Positions 1 to 10,286 of a DNA stretch of 64,000 nt are shown one piece after another. Positions within the stretch are counted from its first letter, which is position 1. Each line of letters starts with the position of its first letter. This stretch comes from JAGTVG01 sp963820995. GTDB lineage: Bacteria; Bacteroidota; Bacteroidia; Cytophagales; Cyclobacteriaceae. The translations under genes were made by a program, and so were the position numbers. The notes under the pieces were generated by a model. The model saw only the letters and a list, made by a program, of their open reading frames with translations. It was not told the origin of the DNA and ran no database searches. Location: contig CAWGCL010000011.1 in NCBI GenBank assembly GCA_963820995.1, forward strand, positions 276,684-340,683, read 5' to 3'.

Positions 1-2832
1 ATGCAACAGAGAAGACTTGCTGCCATAATGTTTACTGATATCGTGGGATATACCAGCATAATGTCGAAAAATGAAAAAGATGCATTGCAAGCCATCCAGG
101 TGGTAAGGGATGTATTAAAGCCATTGATCGAAAAATATAATGGGAAATGGCAGAAAGAGATCGGTGATGGAACCTTGTCAAGCTTTTCAAGTGCTGTTGA
201 TGCAGTAAATTGTGCTATTGATTTTCAGCGATCCCTGGGAGAAGAATCTTTCAAGGTCAGGATTGGGATCCATGTTGGTGAAGTTACCTTGACCGAAGAT
301 GATATTTTTGGTGATGGAGTAAATATAGCTTCCCGGATTGAACCCCTTGCACCCCCCGGGGGGGTGTATATAACCGACCGGGTATATGAAGATATTGCCA
401 ATAAGCCTGGTTTCAATGCAGTTCTGGTAGGAACCAGGAGTCTGAAAAATGTTGAAAGACCGATCAACGTATATGCCCTGGCTGGAGAGGGCCTGCCTGA
501 ACCACCGGCAAAACCTTTGGGCAATAGCATAACCGCATTTTTGAAGGATATCTGGGCAAGAAGAATGCTTCAGTTTTCTGTGCTCTATCTGCTGTTTTCC
601 TTTCTAATTGTTCAGATCGTATCATGGGTCGTCAACAGGTTTATGCTGTCCCCGAACTGGTTCGACCTGACATGGGTATTATTGTTATCCCTGTTACCCA
701 GCGTTGCTTTCATGGCCTATTATCATGGCAAATCCGGAATGGATAAATGGATTAAAAGAGAAAAGATCTTTGTTTCAGCCAATCTGGCCATATCGGCTGT
801 AATCCTAATATTTCTTTTCCAGGGAAAAGATCTGGGAGCAACGACCAGGGAGGTAATCGTAGAGGATGAGGAAGGAAAGACTTTACAACGGATTGTTCCC
901 AAGAATGAATTTATAAAAACTATTGCTGTTTTTAATTTCGAGAATTTCGGGGATCCCGATACGCATGGGTGGCTTTCCTCAGGAATTAATACCGCCATTC
1001 TGATAGATCTTGGACAGGATGTATTTTTTCAGCCAAAAGGAACTGAATTGTTTGTTGATGAACTGAGAGGAGCCGGGGTTAATGATTTGGATAATGTTGA
1101 CTTCAATCTCATGAGAAAAATAGCAAGTGATTTCAGAATGGAATATATGCTGTCAGGAGGATACGACATTACAGAAACAGGGTATCAGGTTGAAACAAAA
1201 CTGCATCAGGTTGAAAATGGCAAATTAATATCAGAACATTCATATGAAGGGAGAGATGTTTTCAACATTATTGATCAGCTTACTGTTCAATTGAAAAAAG
1301 ATCTGGAGATGCCGGAGAATTATTTAGAGTCGGTGGAGGACCTTCCTGTTTCCAGCATCCTGACAACTGATATGGATGCATATAAGGATTTTATTATGGG
1401 GATTGTAGCAGCCAGCTATAATAACGATTATAATGGCAGTATTGAACATTTTCTTAATTCTCTTGAAAAAGATCCGGGTTTTATGTCGTCAGCATTCAAC
1501 CTGGCAGCTGTATATCTGCTTAATAGCCAGATGAAGGAAGCTTCTGAATACATAGGAAAGGTAATAGAAAAGGATTATATGCTTCCTGAACAGGACCAGT
1601 TTCTTGCAAAATCCCTTTATTATCATATCAATGAGGAGCAGGAAAAAAGGATCAAAGTCCTGGAAATGTGGAAGGAGTTGTATCCTCAAAATGTGAATGC
1701 CTACAATTTCCTCGCTCAGATCCATAAAGTATCCGGTGAACCCATAAAAGCAGAAGAGATATTGAAAGAGGCCCTGGAAATAGATGATAACCGGGGTGAT
1801 TTTTATGTTGATCTTGCTGAGGTATTAATGGTGCAGGGTAAGAATGAAGAAGCACTGCAGTATTATAATTTGTATGCGGAACGTTATCCAACTCATTCCC
1901 GGTCATTCAGGCTTCTGGGAGATTACTTTTTTAATCAGGGTGAATACGATGAAGCTGAGAAAAACTATGAAAGATCCGTTTTATTGTCAGAGAGCAATAT
2001 AAATAGCATAGGACAGATGGCTATTATTAAAGAACGGCAAGGTTACTTTCAGGAAGCAGAAAACATATTGGCCTCTGCATTGAAAAAAGCAAAAACTACA
2101 GGGGACAGTATGACAGTATATTCTACCATGATGGAATATTTTGAGGCACATGGTCAAATTGAGAAGGTAATAGAGCTCTGGGAACAGACACTTGATATGG
2201 GTAAAAGGGAATATCCCCCCTTTGTGATATCGATATACAGAATAACACGGTTATACTGGTATTTTATGATCGATCAGGCTGATACGGCTTTGCAGATCAT
2301 CCAACGGGAAGAAGGGAAGTTAAGTGATTCTTTTAAAAATGTTACAGCTTATGGTTATATCAATTATTATATGAATTTGGGAGATATTGAAAAGGCCGAG
2401 GAAGAATTACTGCGGGTTGAAGAATATATATCTAAATATGGATCTTCAGGCAATATTGATAAATACTACGCCGCTGAGATCATGTTTTTAAAAGAAGAAT
2501 ATCAAGCATCACTTGATAAGTACCTTGAATTCAAAGCAGTCAATGTGTTTTTTTCTAAAGAAATGCTGGATAGCAAGATCGCCAATTGTTATGTCAAGCT
2601 AGATAAGCCTGATAAAGCCATGGAAATTCTTGAAGAAAGACTTAAATTGAATCCATACCAGGCTTCAGCACATTTGTCTATAGCAAAGATATATCTTGAA
2701 GAGGGAAATGAAACAAAAGCAAAAGAGCACCTCCTGATTGCCAATAAGGTTTGGGAAAATGCGGATGAATCATTTGGGTTGGCCAGGGAAGCAAAAGATC
2801 TTCTGGCTGGATTAGAGGAATCAACAGGATAA
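1..2832 (+). CDS. Class III adenylate/guanylate cyclase with TolB-like and TPR regions
   Basis: A 943-residue signalling protein expected to make a cyclic nucleotide from an NTP. The cyclase domain is residues 1-165: FTDIVGYT carries metal ligand Asp13, GDG carries Asp56, and FGDGVNIASR carries Asn108 and Arg112, so the catalytic set looks complete. Three hydrophobic segments follow (about 188-210, 222-243, 257-274), then a TolB-like region starting near IAVFNFENFG (about 310-440), then TPR-like helical repeats to the end. This cyclase-TolB-TPR layout is known in many bacteria. The first codon is base 1 of the window; the MQQRRLAAIMFTD start is typical of the family, but an upstream extension cannot be excluded. 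The product (cAMP or other) cannot be read from the sequence. Confidence 0.9.
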   Translation: MQQRRLAAIMFTDIVGYTSIMSKNEKDALQAIQVVRDVLKPLIEKYNGKWQKEIGDGTLSSFSSAVDAVNCAIDFQRSLGEESFKVRIGIHVGEVTLTEDDIFGDGVNIASRIEPLAPPGGVYITDRVYEDIANKPGFNAVLVGTRSLKNVERPINVYALAGEGLPEPPAKPLGNSITAFLKDIWARRMLQFSVLYLLFSFLIVQIVSWVVNRFMLSPNWFDLTWVLLLSLLPSVAFMAYYHGKSGMDKWIKREKIFVSANLAISAVILIFLFQGKDLGATTREVIVEDEEGKTLQRIVPKNEFIKTIAVFNFENFGDPDTHGWLSSGINTAILIDLGQDVFFQPKGTELFVDELRGAGVNDLDNVDFNLMRKIASDFRMEYMLSGGYDITETGYQVETKLHQVENGKLISEHSYEGRDVFNIIDQLTVQLKKDLEMPENYLESVEDLPVSSILTTDMDAYKDFIMGIVAASYNNDYNGSIEHFLNSLEKDPGFMSSAFNLAAVYLLNSQMKEASEYIGKVIEKDYMLPEQDQFLAKSLYYHINEEQEKRIKVLEMWKELYPQNVNAYNFLAQIHKVSGEPIKAEEILKEALEIDDNRGDFYVDLAEVLMVQGKNEEALQYYNLYAERYPTHSRSFRLLGDYFFNQGEYDEAEKNYERSVLLSESNINSIGQMAIIKERQGYFQEAENILASALKKAKTTGDSMTVYSTMMEYFEAHGQIEKVIELWEQTLDMGKREYPPFVISIYRITRLYWYFMIDQADTALQIIQREEGKLSDSFKNVTAYGYINYYMNLGDIEKAEEELLRVEEYISKYGSSGNIDKYYAAEIMFLKEEYQASLDKYLEFKAVNVFFSKEMLDSKIANCYVKLDKPDKAMEILEERLKLNPYQASAHLSIAKIYLEEGNETKAKEHLLIANKVWENADESFGLAREAKDLLAGLEESTG

Positions 2833-3037
2833 TATTTTTATATTTTCAGAATATGAGATGACAAATCCCTTCAGATTTCAGGTTTATCAATCGATTATTA
2901 TATGCTTACCGATAAAATAGAATTAAGGCAATTTGATTTCATTATTTGGAAGGGATTTGATACACAGATTTGTTATAACCGGGTAATATACTGATCAATT
3001 TGCGGTCCGGGCTGGATGTCATGATAAAAAATACATT

Positions 3038-4612
3038 ATGAAAAGAATATCTTTTTATTTGATATTATCTCTTGTTTGCCACACAGGATTTTCCCAGAAT
3101 AAACCTGAAATGGAAGAATGGCTGAAAGATGCAGGTTTCGGTATGTTCATTCACTGGAGTATGGACTCCCAACTGGGGATTGTCATCAGCCATTCCACCG
3201 TCGGAGCATCTGAAGATTACACTAACCGCTATTTTAATGAATTGCCAGAAACTTTTAATCCCACTGACTTTGATGCGGATAGAATGGCGGTACTGGCTAA
3301 GTTGGCTGGTATGAAATATATGGTTTTTACGGCTAAGCATCACTCCGGTTTCTGTATGTGGGATACGGAAACAACGCCTTTCAATATAATGAATACGCCT
3401 TATAAACAGGATATCGTAAAGGATTATATTAGCGCCTGTCGTAAACATGGCCTCAAAGTTGGCTTGTACTTCTCCCCGGAGGATTTTTGGTTTCTTTACC
3501 AGAATGATGAGCTGATCAGAAGGAGTAATATAGATGATATTCCGGATGATTTGATGGAAAAATATATCGAATACAACCAACGGCAGTGCAGGGAATTGTT
3601 AACCAAATATGGACCCGTCGATGTTGTATTCTTTGACGGTGGAGAAGGATCCCTCATAAAAGCCTTAAAACCATACTGCTGGGGAATTAATCCTGAATTA
3701 CTAATTACGAGAGGGGAATTGCAAACCCCTGAGCAATATCTTCCAGGGATCACATCGGAACGTGTATGGGAGTCATGTATAACCATGGGCACGCAATGGC
3801 AATTCAAACCGACCAATGAGTCCTATAAATCAGGGGCACAGATCATCAAAATGCTGGTTGAAACAAGGGCGAAGGGAGGAGCACTTTTATTGAACATCGG
3901 TCCGGATGCCTACGGTAACATCCCCTTTGAACAGGATCGTAACTTGCGCGAGGTGGCTGCCTGGTATTTTATAAATCATGAAGCAATAGATAATGTTCGG
4001 CCCTGGATCATCACCAATGAAGGAGATATATGGTTTTGCCAATCAAAAGATAGTCAAACCGTATATGCATTTCTTTTTGATCAGAAAAATTGGACAAGGG
4101 GAGATAGAAGAGAATTTAAGATTAATTCTGTGCAAGCCACTAACCAAACAAAAGTCAGCGTATTGGGACAGAATGATAAAATTGTAGAATATATGAGTGT
4201 GGATCCTGCCTCGAAGTTCAGTCAGAATTCAGATGGTCTGAACATTTCCGTTGTCAGGGCACAGCGGATATACAATAACCACAAATGGCCCAATCCTATT
4301 GTGCTTAAACTGGATAATGTTGAAAAGGCACTCGAGCCACCTTTTATCCGGACAATTGAAGATGTCAAACAAGAGGGTAGCAATGTGACTTTTATGGTCA
4401 GCCTGGAAGATTTAGGTGATGCTGAAGCAGTGCGTATAGCCTTTCAGTACCGGAAAGCGCCGACTACACTGAATGAAAGGGTGGCGGGCGCTGAATGGAT
4501 ACTGACGGAGACAACGGATGTTGATAAACCAGGAGAATATAAAGTCACTCTGGAAGATTTGAGTCCGGGAGCCTATCAATACCGGGCAGTGGTCATTCAT
4601 CCAAGATTATGA
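3038..4612 (+). CDS. GH29 alpha-L-fucosidase, secreted
   Basis: Predicted to release terminal alpha-L-fucose from glycans in the periplasm or outside the cell. An N-terminal signal peptide ends near TGFSQ. The catalytic barrel shows GMFIHWS near the start, AKHHSGFCMWDT around residue 100, and DVVFFDGGEG around residue 198, whose Asp is the likely nucleophile by family comparison. The last ~90 residues look like a beta-sandwich (fibronectin-like) module ending YRAVVIHPRL. The gene lies just upstream of sulfatase sequence, which fits breakdown of sulfated fucose-containing glycan. It is intact, and 524 residues is normal for a GH29 enzyme with an extra domain. Confidence 0.92.
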   Translation: MKRISFYLILSLVCHTGFSQNKPEMEEWLKDAGFGMFIHWSMDSQLGIVISHSTVGASEDYTNRYFNELPETFNPTDFDADRMAVLAKLAGMKYMVFTAKHHSGFCMWDTETTPFNIMNTPYKQDIVKDYISACRKHGLKVGLYFSPEDFWFLYQNDELIRRSNIDDIPDDLMEKYIEYNQRQCRELLTKYGPVDVVFFDGGEGSLIKALKPYCWGINPELLITRGELQTPEQYLPGITSERVWESCITMGTQWQFKPTNESYKSGAQIIKMLVETRAKGGALLLNIGPDAYGNIPFEQDRNLREVAAWYFINHEAIDNVRPWIITNEGDIWFCQSKDSQTVYAFLFDQKNWTRGDRREFKINSVQATNQTKVSVLGQNDKIVEYMSVDPASKFSQNSDGLNISVVRAQRIYNNHKWPNPIVLKLDNVEKALEPPFIRTIEDVKQEGSNVTFMVSLEDLGDAEAVRIAFQYRKAPTTLNERVAGAEWILTETTDVDKPGEYKVTLEDLSPGAYQYRAVVIHPRL

Positions 4613-4783
4613 TCTCTGGTGAGATTTATACATTCAACATTAATTGATTCTTTTGAACTCTATGATATTTTGAATGATCCTGAAGAATCTAGTGACCTTT
4701 CCTTGGAGTTCCCTGAAATAAAAGATACTTTAATAAATCAATTGAACGTTTGGATAAGATCCTGTAAACATAGTAATGAAGGC
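4613..4783 (+). pseudogene. C-terminal remnant of a deleted sulfatase
   Basis: Directly after the fucosidase stop, and in the same reading frame, about 57 open codons run into the next sulfatase gene. They encode FELYDILNDPEESSDLSLEF followed by PEIKDTLINQLNVWI. This is the usual C-terminal end of a sulfatase (LYD...NDP.E...L...P...L...L..W), not the start of one. The real start of the following sulfatase is the ATG at 4784, where a lipoprotein signal begins. The sequence therefore suggests that a second sulfatase once stood between the two genes and lost everything but its tail. A GTG at 4619 could formally start translation of a fused product, but nothing supports that. Confidence 0.7.
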
Positions 4784-6235
4784 ATGATTATCATTAGAAA
4801 TTTATTATTTCCATTATCCATTGTAGTATTATTTGCCCTGGCAGGGTGTGAACAGGAGATCATTGATCCGGTTAAGCCGAATATTGTATTTGTCCTGGCG
4901 GATGACCAGCGGGGAGAAACCATACATGCACTAGGTAATGCTGAGATCATCACACCGAACCTGGATAAGCTGGTTTCCGAAGGCTTGAGTTTTACAAATG
5001 CATATATCATGGGATCCTATTCCGGTGCAGTCTGCCTACCCAGCCGGATGATGCTTTTAACCGGCAAATATCTGAACAACCTGACCAGGAATGGATCGAT
5101 TATACCCGAAAGCGATTCGACACTGGGGGAGAGCCTGCAGAAAGCGGGTTATAACTGTTATGGTATTGGTAAATACCATAGCCAACCTCAGTCATATTAC
5201 CGGATCTTTAATGACGGCAATAATATATTCTTCGGAGGTATGCATGACCAGTGGAATGTTCCGCTCAACTCCTACAAATCTATCGAGCATTATGAGAGAA
5301 AAATGAGGCCGGTGATCAATGACTTTTTCTATAAAAAGGAAATTACTTATGAATTGGGGGAATATATGTATGGAGGTAAACACAGTACCGATATATTTGC
5401 GGAAACGGCCATTGATTTTATTGAAAATTACGACTCCGAAAAGCCGTTCTTTCTGTATACTGCTTTGATGACTCCGCATGATCCCAGGACTACGCATCAG
5501 GAATATATTGAAATGTATGATACGGCCAACATAAGCATTCCACCAAACTTCATGCCTCAGCATCCTTTTGACAATGGTGAAATGAAGGTTCGGGATGAGA
5601 TGCTGGCCCCATTCCCCAGAACAAAACCTATTGTAAAAGAACACCTGAGGGATTATTATGCATTGATCTCACATAATGATGACCGGCTAGGGGACATTAT
5701 TGAAGCCCTGAAAGCGAAAGGTATTTACGATAACACAATCATTATTTATTCTGGTGATAATGGCCTGGCTGTAGGGCAGCATGGATTGTTTGGAAAACAG
5801 AACCTCTATGAGCATAGCATAAATATCCCCCTGATCATATCCGGGCCGGGAATTCCGGTCAATGCCAGATCTGAGGCATTCGTTTACCTGACGGATATGT
5901 ATCCAACCTTATGCAACATGTTAGGTATATCTGTCCCCCAATCAGTGGATGGCTTGAGCTTTGATCATGTCCTGAAAAATCCCAGGGCGGATCACCATCA
6001 GTTCATTACTACAACCTACAAGGCTAATCAGCGTGCTATCCGGGATACCCAATACAAGCTGATCAGATATCGGGTGAACGATCAGGAGCATATGCAGTTG
6101 TTTGATCTGGTGAAAGATCCATATGAAACCAGAAATCTGGCCGAGGAGTCAACCTTGAGTAATGAGCTGGATCGCCTCAATTCATCCCTTTTTGAACAAC
6201 TGAAACAATTTAACGACACGATCTGGGTAAAATAA
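4784..6235 (+). CDS. Sulfatase, lipoprotein
   Basis: A formylglycine-dependent sulfatase expected to remove sulfate esters from carbohydrate. The start at 4784 gives a clean lipoprotein signal with lipobox FALAGC (Cys22). The catalytic site is VCLPSR with Cys84 as the residue converted to formylglycine, and metal-binding ADDQRG lies near residue 40. SGDNGLAVGQHGLFGKQNLY and the C-terminal LFDLVKDPYETRNLAEES are also typical family blocks. Its CxPSR motif suits conversion by the ordinary aerobic or anaerobic maturases; none is seen in this window. It follows the fucosidase on the same strand, probably in one transcript. Confidence 0.92.
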   Translation: MIIIRNLLFPLSIVVLFALAGCEQEIIDPVKPNIVFVLADDQRGETIHALGNAEIITPNLDKLVSEGLSFTNAYIMGSYSGAVCLPSRMMLLTGKYLNNLTRNGSIIPESDSTLGESLQKAGYNCYGIGKYHSQPQSYYRIFNDGNNIFFGGMHDQWNVPLNSYKSIEHYERKMRPVINDFFYKKEITYELGEYMYGGKHSTDIFAETAIDFIENYDSEKPFFLYTALMTPHDPRTTHQEYIEMYDTANISIPPNFMPQHPFDNGEMKVRDEMLAPFPRTKPIVKEHLRDYYALISHNDDRLGDIIEALKAKGIYDNTIIIYSGDNGLAVGQHGLFGKQNLYEHSINIPLIISGPGIPVNARSEAFVYLTDMYPTLCNMLGISVPQSVDGLSFDHVLKNPRADHHQFITTTYKANQRAIRDTQYKLIRYRVNDQEHMQLFDLVKDPYETRNLAEESTLSNELDRLNSSLFEQLKQFNDTIWVK

Positions 6236-6245
6236 ATTTCTGATT

Positions 6246-6899
6246 ATGGAACTAAATACCGCTGAAAAATTCTTATTAATTATCATGCATCCCGAAAAAT
6301 CCAGGTACCTCATACCTGAAACAAAGATCAATCCGGGTCTTTTCGGAGCCATTCTGATGGATCTCTCCCTGGAAGAAAAAATTGAATTTAAGGATAAAAG
6401 GATAATCGCCCATTCCTCTTATACCAAGACATCAGAGGCTCATAATATTTTACTAAGTAAAATTGCAGCATCAAAAAAGATGAAAAGAATTAAAACCTGG
6501 ATCGCCACTTTTGCCTGGAACAGCAGGAAATTCAGGCATATGATTCTAAGGGATCTGGTTTTAAAAGGTAAAGTCAGGATTGAAGAAAGAAGATTTTTGT
6601 TTTTCCCATACAAAAATGCTTTTCTTATTGATAAAAACTTCAGAAAACAGATCCTCCTGGAAATCAGTGAAATAGTGTTAAAAAATAAAGCACCTGGGGA
6701 TGATATGGCTTGTCTTTTGGGAATAATTGATGGATGTAAAGCGTATAAACTAATCACAAAAGATAAAGAATCTCTTAAGACAGTAAAACTGAATATAAAG
6801 GAAAGGGTACAGAATGACTCTGTCTCAAAAGAAGTGCAGAAAGTAATTCAGGAAATGCAGGCTGCGGCCGTGGCAGCAACAGTAGCCACTGGATCTTGA
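6246..6899 (+). CDS. GPP34 (GOLPH3/Vps74-like) family protein
   Basis: A 217-residue soluble protein matching the GPP34 family, the bacterial relatives of Golgi phosphoprotein 3. What can be seen is the N-terminal L..AEKFLLIIMHPEKSRYL block, the GAILMDLSLEEKI segment, LVLKGKVRIEERRFLFFP in the middle, and the C-terminal Ala-rich AAAVAATVA helix typical of the family. In eukaryotes the family binds phosphoinositides and Golgi glycosyltransferases; the bacterial role is unknown. It starts 10 bases after the sulfatase stop, so it is probably co-transcribed, but the link to glycan breakdown is only positional. Confidence 0.8.
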   Translation: MELNTAEKFLLIIMHPEKSRYLIPETKINPGLFGAILMDLSLEEKIEFKDKRIIAHSSYTKTSEAHNILLSKIAASKKMKRIKTWIATFAWNSRKFRHMILRDLVLKGKVRIEERRFLFFPYKNAFLIDKNFRKQILLEISEIVLKNKAPGDDMACLLGIIDGCKAYKLITKDKESLKTVKLNIKERVQNDSVSKEVQKVIQEMQAAAVAATVATGS

Positions 6900-7113
6900 T
6901 TAATAAAAAACTTTGAAGCCATTCTTTAACATAATTCCCGGATTTTTTCTTCCAATACCCTCAGGGCCTGTAAATTAAGTAAACCGCATGTTTTGTGCGG
7001 AATACATTCAAATCCCTTTTCATATATTCTATTAGGGATTCCGAATGAAAACTTTTAGGGATTTTGAATCAATAGCTTAACAACAATCTTGTCGAAGTAT
7101 TTCAGGATTTCAC

Positions 7114-7731
7114 TTAATAACTCTCAGCCCTTTCTACCTTGATCTTCACAGTTCTTTCCATAGAACCATAATCATTACTTACCAGAGCACTTACCTCAGC
7201 TATCCCATCAAAACAAGGTCCGGTGAAAAATTCTACTTTGGCTCCTTCTCCTTTAAAAGAGCCAGTATTGGATGACCAGACATACTGAAGGTCATCTCCA
7301 ACCGCGTTAACCCAGACTTCTATAGATTCTCCACCCTTGATGGCATCTTTTTCAGCATTTATGGAGATAAAAGCAAACCTTCCATCAGGTTCTTCCTGGA
7401 CAAGAATGAAATTTTCCTTTTGAATAACTTGTTTTTGCCCCCCAACTACCAGATTCAAAGTAACCGAAAATACACCTTTCTTGCCATAATAAATCGTTGG
7501 AGGATTTAGCTCATTAAAATATTCCGGTTCACCACCTTCAAAAAACCAGGAAGCTTCTGTAATTCCGCTTGGGTTATTCAAACTGAAATTGACACCATGG
7601 GATATATATACACGTTTCACATCAGCATTTATGTCAAGTTTCTGAGTCGTTTCATCAGAACTGCTGCATTTGAAAAACAATGCTGTTAAAATTACAAGGG
7701 TGTAGGTCTTTAATTTAATGCTTGTTTTCAT
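7114..7731 (-). CDS. PKD-like domain lipoprotein
   Basis: A small exported protein of about 205 residues. The ATG at 7731 gives MKTSIKLKTYTLVILTALFF with lipobox FFKC; the ATG eight codons upstream (7755) would put charged residues ahead of the signal and is less likely. The rest is beta-rich with PKD/Ig-like features (ASWFFEGGEPEYF...YYGKKGVFSVTLNLV, then LQYVWSSNTGSFKGEGAKVEF). It has no catalytic motif that I recognise. It stands alone, convergent with the gene cluster ending at 6899 and divergent from the dehydrogenase operon. Confidence 0.7.
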   Translation of the reverse strand: MKTSIKLKTYTLVILTALFFKCSSSDETTQKLDINADVKRVYISHGVNFSLNNPSGITEASWFFEGGEPEYFNELNPPTIYYGKKGVFSVTLNLVVGGQKQVIQKENFILVQEEPDGRFAFISINAEKDAIKGGESIEVWVNAVGDDLQYVWSSNTGSFKGEGAKVEFFTGPCFDGIAEVSALVSNDYGSMERTVKIKVERAESY

Positions 7732-8043
7732 AATTAAAAAATCTGTTTTCGGCACTTTATTAAACCTTCAAAAGGAAATAAGGAATGTAATCTGACTATC
7801 CCTATATTCTAAATCTAAAAATTTTTGAAGGAATAACCATAGTATTTTCTTAAATTTATAGGAGAAAATGATATATATCATAAGTCCGAATTTACTATAA
7901 CTCATTTTCTAAGTTTTTTGGAAATATGACTGTCTGGGTGATTCCATTTTTTTCAGGTGAAAAAACCTATTCCGTCATTATTATTACAATTTTTTATACA
8001 AGGGGTAGCATTCGATGTGCTTCCTCCAAAGCAATTCAATAAA

Positions 8044-8622
8044 ATGGAACTTAAACGCAGAGATTTCATACGTCAGCTCTGTTATGCATGTGGAAGTATA
8101 ACACTTATTCCCGCTTGTACAACTAAAATTTCAATGTGGCGGTTTCTCTCAGAGGAGGAAGCCAGGTTGATAGAAGCGATAGCGGAGCAATTTATTCCTG
8201 CTGATCAGGATGCCGGGGCAACCGAAGCCAGGGTAGTCAATTTTTTTGATAAACAACTAACTGGTTACTATGTGCGACATCAGGAAACCTATCGAAATGC
8301 ACTGAGAAGTGTTGATTTATCAGCTCAGCAATTATTCGGAAGATTATTCCAGGAGATTGACCCGAAAGATCAAACTCAAATTCTTGAATTGATGGAGAAA
8401 GGGGAACTTCCTGATGAAAACTGGCAAGAGGTTGATCAGAAAACATTTTTTAACCTGATACTTGATCATACCATGCAAGGTTTCTATGGGTCTCCCAGGC
8501 ATGGTGGGAACTGCGATTATGTCAGTTATAAAATGATGAAGATAGATTACCCGCATATCATCGGGCAGAACAGATATGGTGCAGCGAGTAAAGGTGTTCA
8601 ATCAAAAAAGAAGGCATCATGA
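8044..8622 (+). CDS. Gluconate 2-dehydrogenase subunit 3 family protein
   Basis: The small subunit of a membrane-linked GMC-type dehydrogenase. I choose the ATG at 8044 because it gives MELKRRDFIRQLCYACGSI, with a twin-arginine-like RRDF motif and a hydrophobic stretch ending in a Cys; the frame stays open upstream to a GTG at 7957 but adds nothing signal-like. Family blocks are visible: LSEEEARLIEAIAEQFIPAD, and HTMQGFYGSPRHGGN near the C-terminus. In characterised relatives this subunit carries the folded complex through the Tat system. Its stop overlaps the ATG of the catalytic subunit by four bases (ATGA). Confidence 0.88.
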   Translation: MELKRRDFIRQLCYACGSITLIPACTTKISMWRFLSEEEARLIEAIAEQFIPADQDAGATEARVVNFFDKQLTGYYVRHQETYRNALRSVDLSAQQLFGRLFQEIDPKDQTQILELMEKGELPDENWQEVDQKTFFNLILDHTMQGFYGSPRHGGNCDYVSYKMMKIDYPHIIGQNRYGAASKGVQSKKKAS

Positions 8623-10286
8623 GAAATAAACATGTAAATGCAATAGTCGTAGGTGCTGGTGCAGGTGGCGGTGTAGTAGCAAAAGAACTGGCTGTGGCCG
8701 GATTAAGCGTAGTGCTTTTTGAACGTGGTGATTGGGCCACTTATGATGCTTTTAATGACGACGAACTCATGTCCCAAAGGACACATCCATTTGAAAATCC
8801 CTTTGGGCCGGATAACGAAAGGCACCGCAGGGTATTTGTAGGTCCGGATGGAAATTCCCGGATCGTTTTACCCTTTGAATATGCGTTTAGTAATAATGCA
8901 GCCTGTGTAGGATCCGGAACTGTCAGCTATGGTGCAATGGCCTGGAGGTTTATGCAAAAGGATTTTCTCATGAAGTCTACCTATGGTCATGTGGAAGGTT
9001 CTACTCTGGATGATTGGCCAATCACTTATGAAGATCTGGAGCCGAGTTATGAAAAAGCAGAATGGGAAATTGGTGTTTCAGGAGATCATACCGGGAATCC
9101 TTACCAGGGCCCAAGGAAAAAACCTTTTCCCATGCCCGCATTTCAATACAACAGGGAGGGAGAAATGCTTCATACCGCTGCAAAAAGACTGGGACTGAAT
9201 CCATTTTCGATTCCCATGTTACGTAACTCCGTCCCATATATGGGCAGGCCGGCATGTTACCGGATGCGCACTTGTGTCGGATTTGCTTGTCCGGTCAATG
9301 CAAAATGCGGAACACACAATACAGTAATTCCAACTGCCATAAAATCTGGCAATTGTGAGTTGCGTACAAATTGCCAGGTAGCTGAGGTGATGGTCAATGA
9401 TGAAGGGATATGCAACAGGTGTCAAGTATTTTGATGAAAATGATAATGGTCAGACTCAGACTGCAGATATCGTAGTTGTCGCAGCCGCTGCTATTGAAAC
9501 TGCCCGACTGCTGTTGAATTCAAAATCCAAATTATTCCCGAATGGTGCAGGAAATAATAACGACTGGGTAGGCCGAAACCTTCAGGGACATGCTTACACC
9601 GGTGCCTCCGGTTTATTTGCTGAAGATATATATGACGATGTTGGCCCGGGGCCTGTTGGGCGATCAGTGATTTTAACCATGACAATGATGGGATTATAGG
9701 AGGAGGAGCACTATGCAATGGATTCTTTACCCCTCCATATGCATTCACAAGGCAGCGTCCTCCCGGATCAAAGCGTTGGGGGATAGAGCATAAGGAATTT
9801 CAGCGTACAAATTACAAAAGAATGGTACACGTACGTGGACCATTTCAGGAAATACCAAATTTTGAAGCAAGGGTAACTATGGATCCGGAAGTTAAAGACC
9901 ATTGGGGAATCCCGGTAGCCCGATTATCCGGACAAAGACACGCATATGATCGAACAGGATGCCAGTTCATGTCGGACAGGGCGGAAGAAATTCTAAAAGA
10001 AGCGGGTGCAATTGCGACCTGGCAAGGCGTGGGAGGACGAGGATTAAGTGGTGATCAGCATCAGGCAGGTACGGCCAGGATGGGGAATGATCCCGAAACC
10101 TCTGTAACGGATAAATATGGCCGGGTCCATGATATCGATAACTTGTTTGTTGCAGATGGGAGTTTACATGTGACGAATGGTGGATATAATCCGGCATTGA
10201 CAATTCTAGCCTTAGGCTATCATGTCGGCGGACATATCGCTTCAAACTGGGCTGGTGGGACATTTACCAAAGGAGGTGTGAAATGA
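8619..10286 (+). CDS. GMC family FAD dehydrogenase, catalytic subunit (two frameshifts)
   Basis: The flavoprotein subunit of a sugar or alcohol dehydrogenase complex. The N-terminal VVGAGAGGGVVAKELA is the FAD-binding Rossmann motif; CVGSGTVSYGAMAWRF, the Cys-rich CRMRTCVGFACPVNAKCGT and the C-terminal HQAGTARMG...VADGSLHVTNGGYNPALTILAL are strong GMC family blocks. The frame is broken twice and restored. Near 9406 a GGG where GG would keep DEGYATGV in frame adds one base; near 9659 a GGG where GGGG would read PVGAISDF loses one. Both are homopolymer changes, so a sequencing error is more likely than a dead gene. Joined, the product is about 556 residues, normal for the family. The stop overlaps the cytochrome start (ATGA). 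Confidence 0.88.

Noticed and set aside
8619..10286. GMC dehydrogenase as a pseudogene
   Set aside because: Two opposite one-base homopolymer changes with all family motifs kept fit sequence error better.
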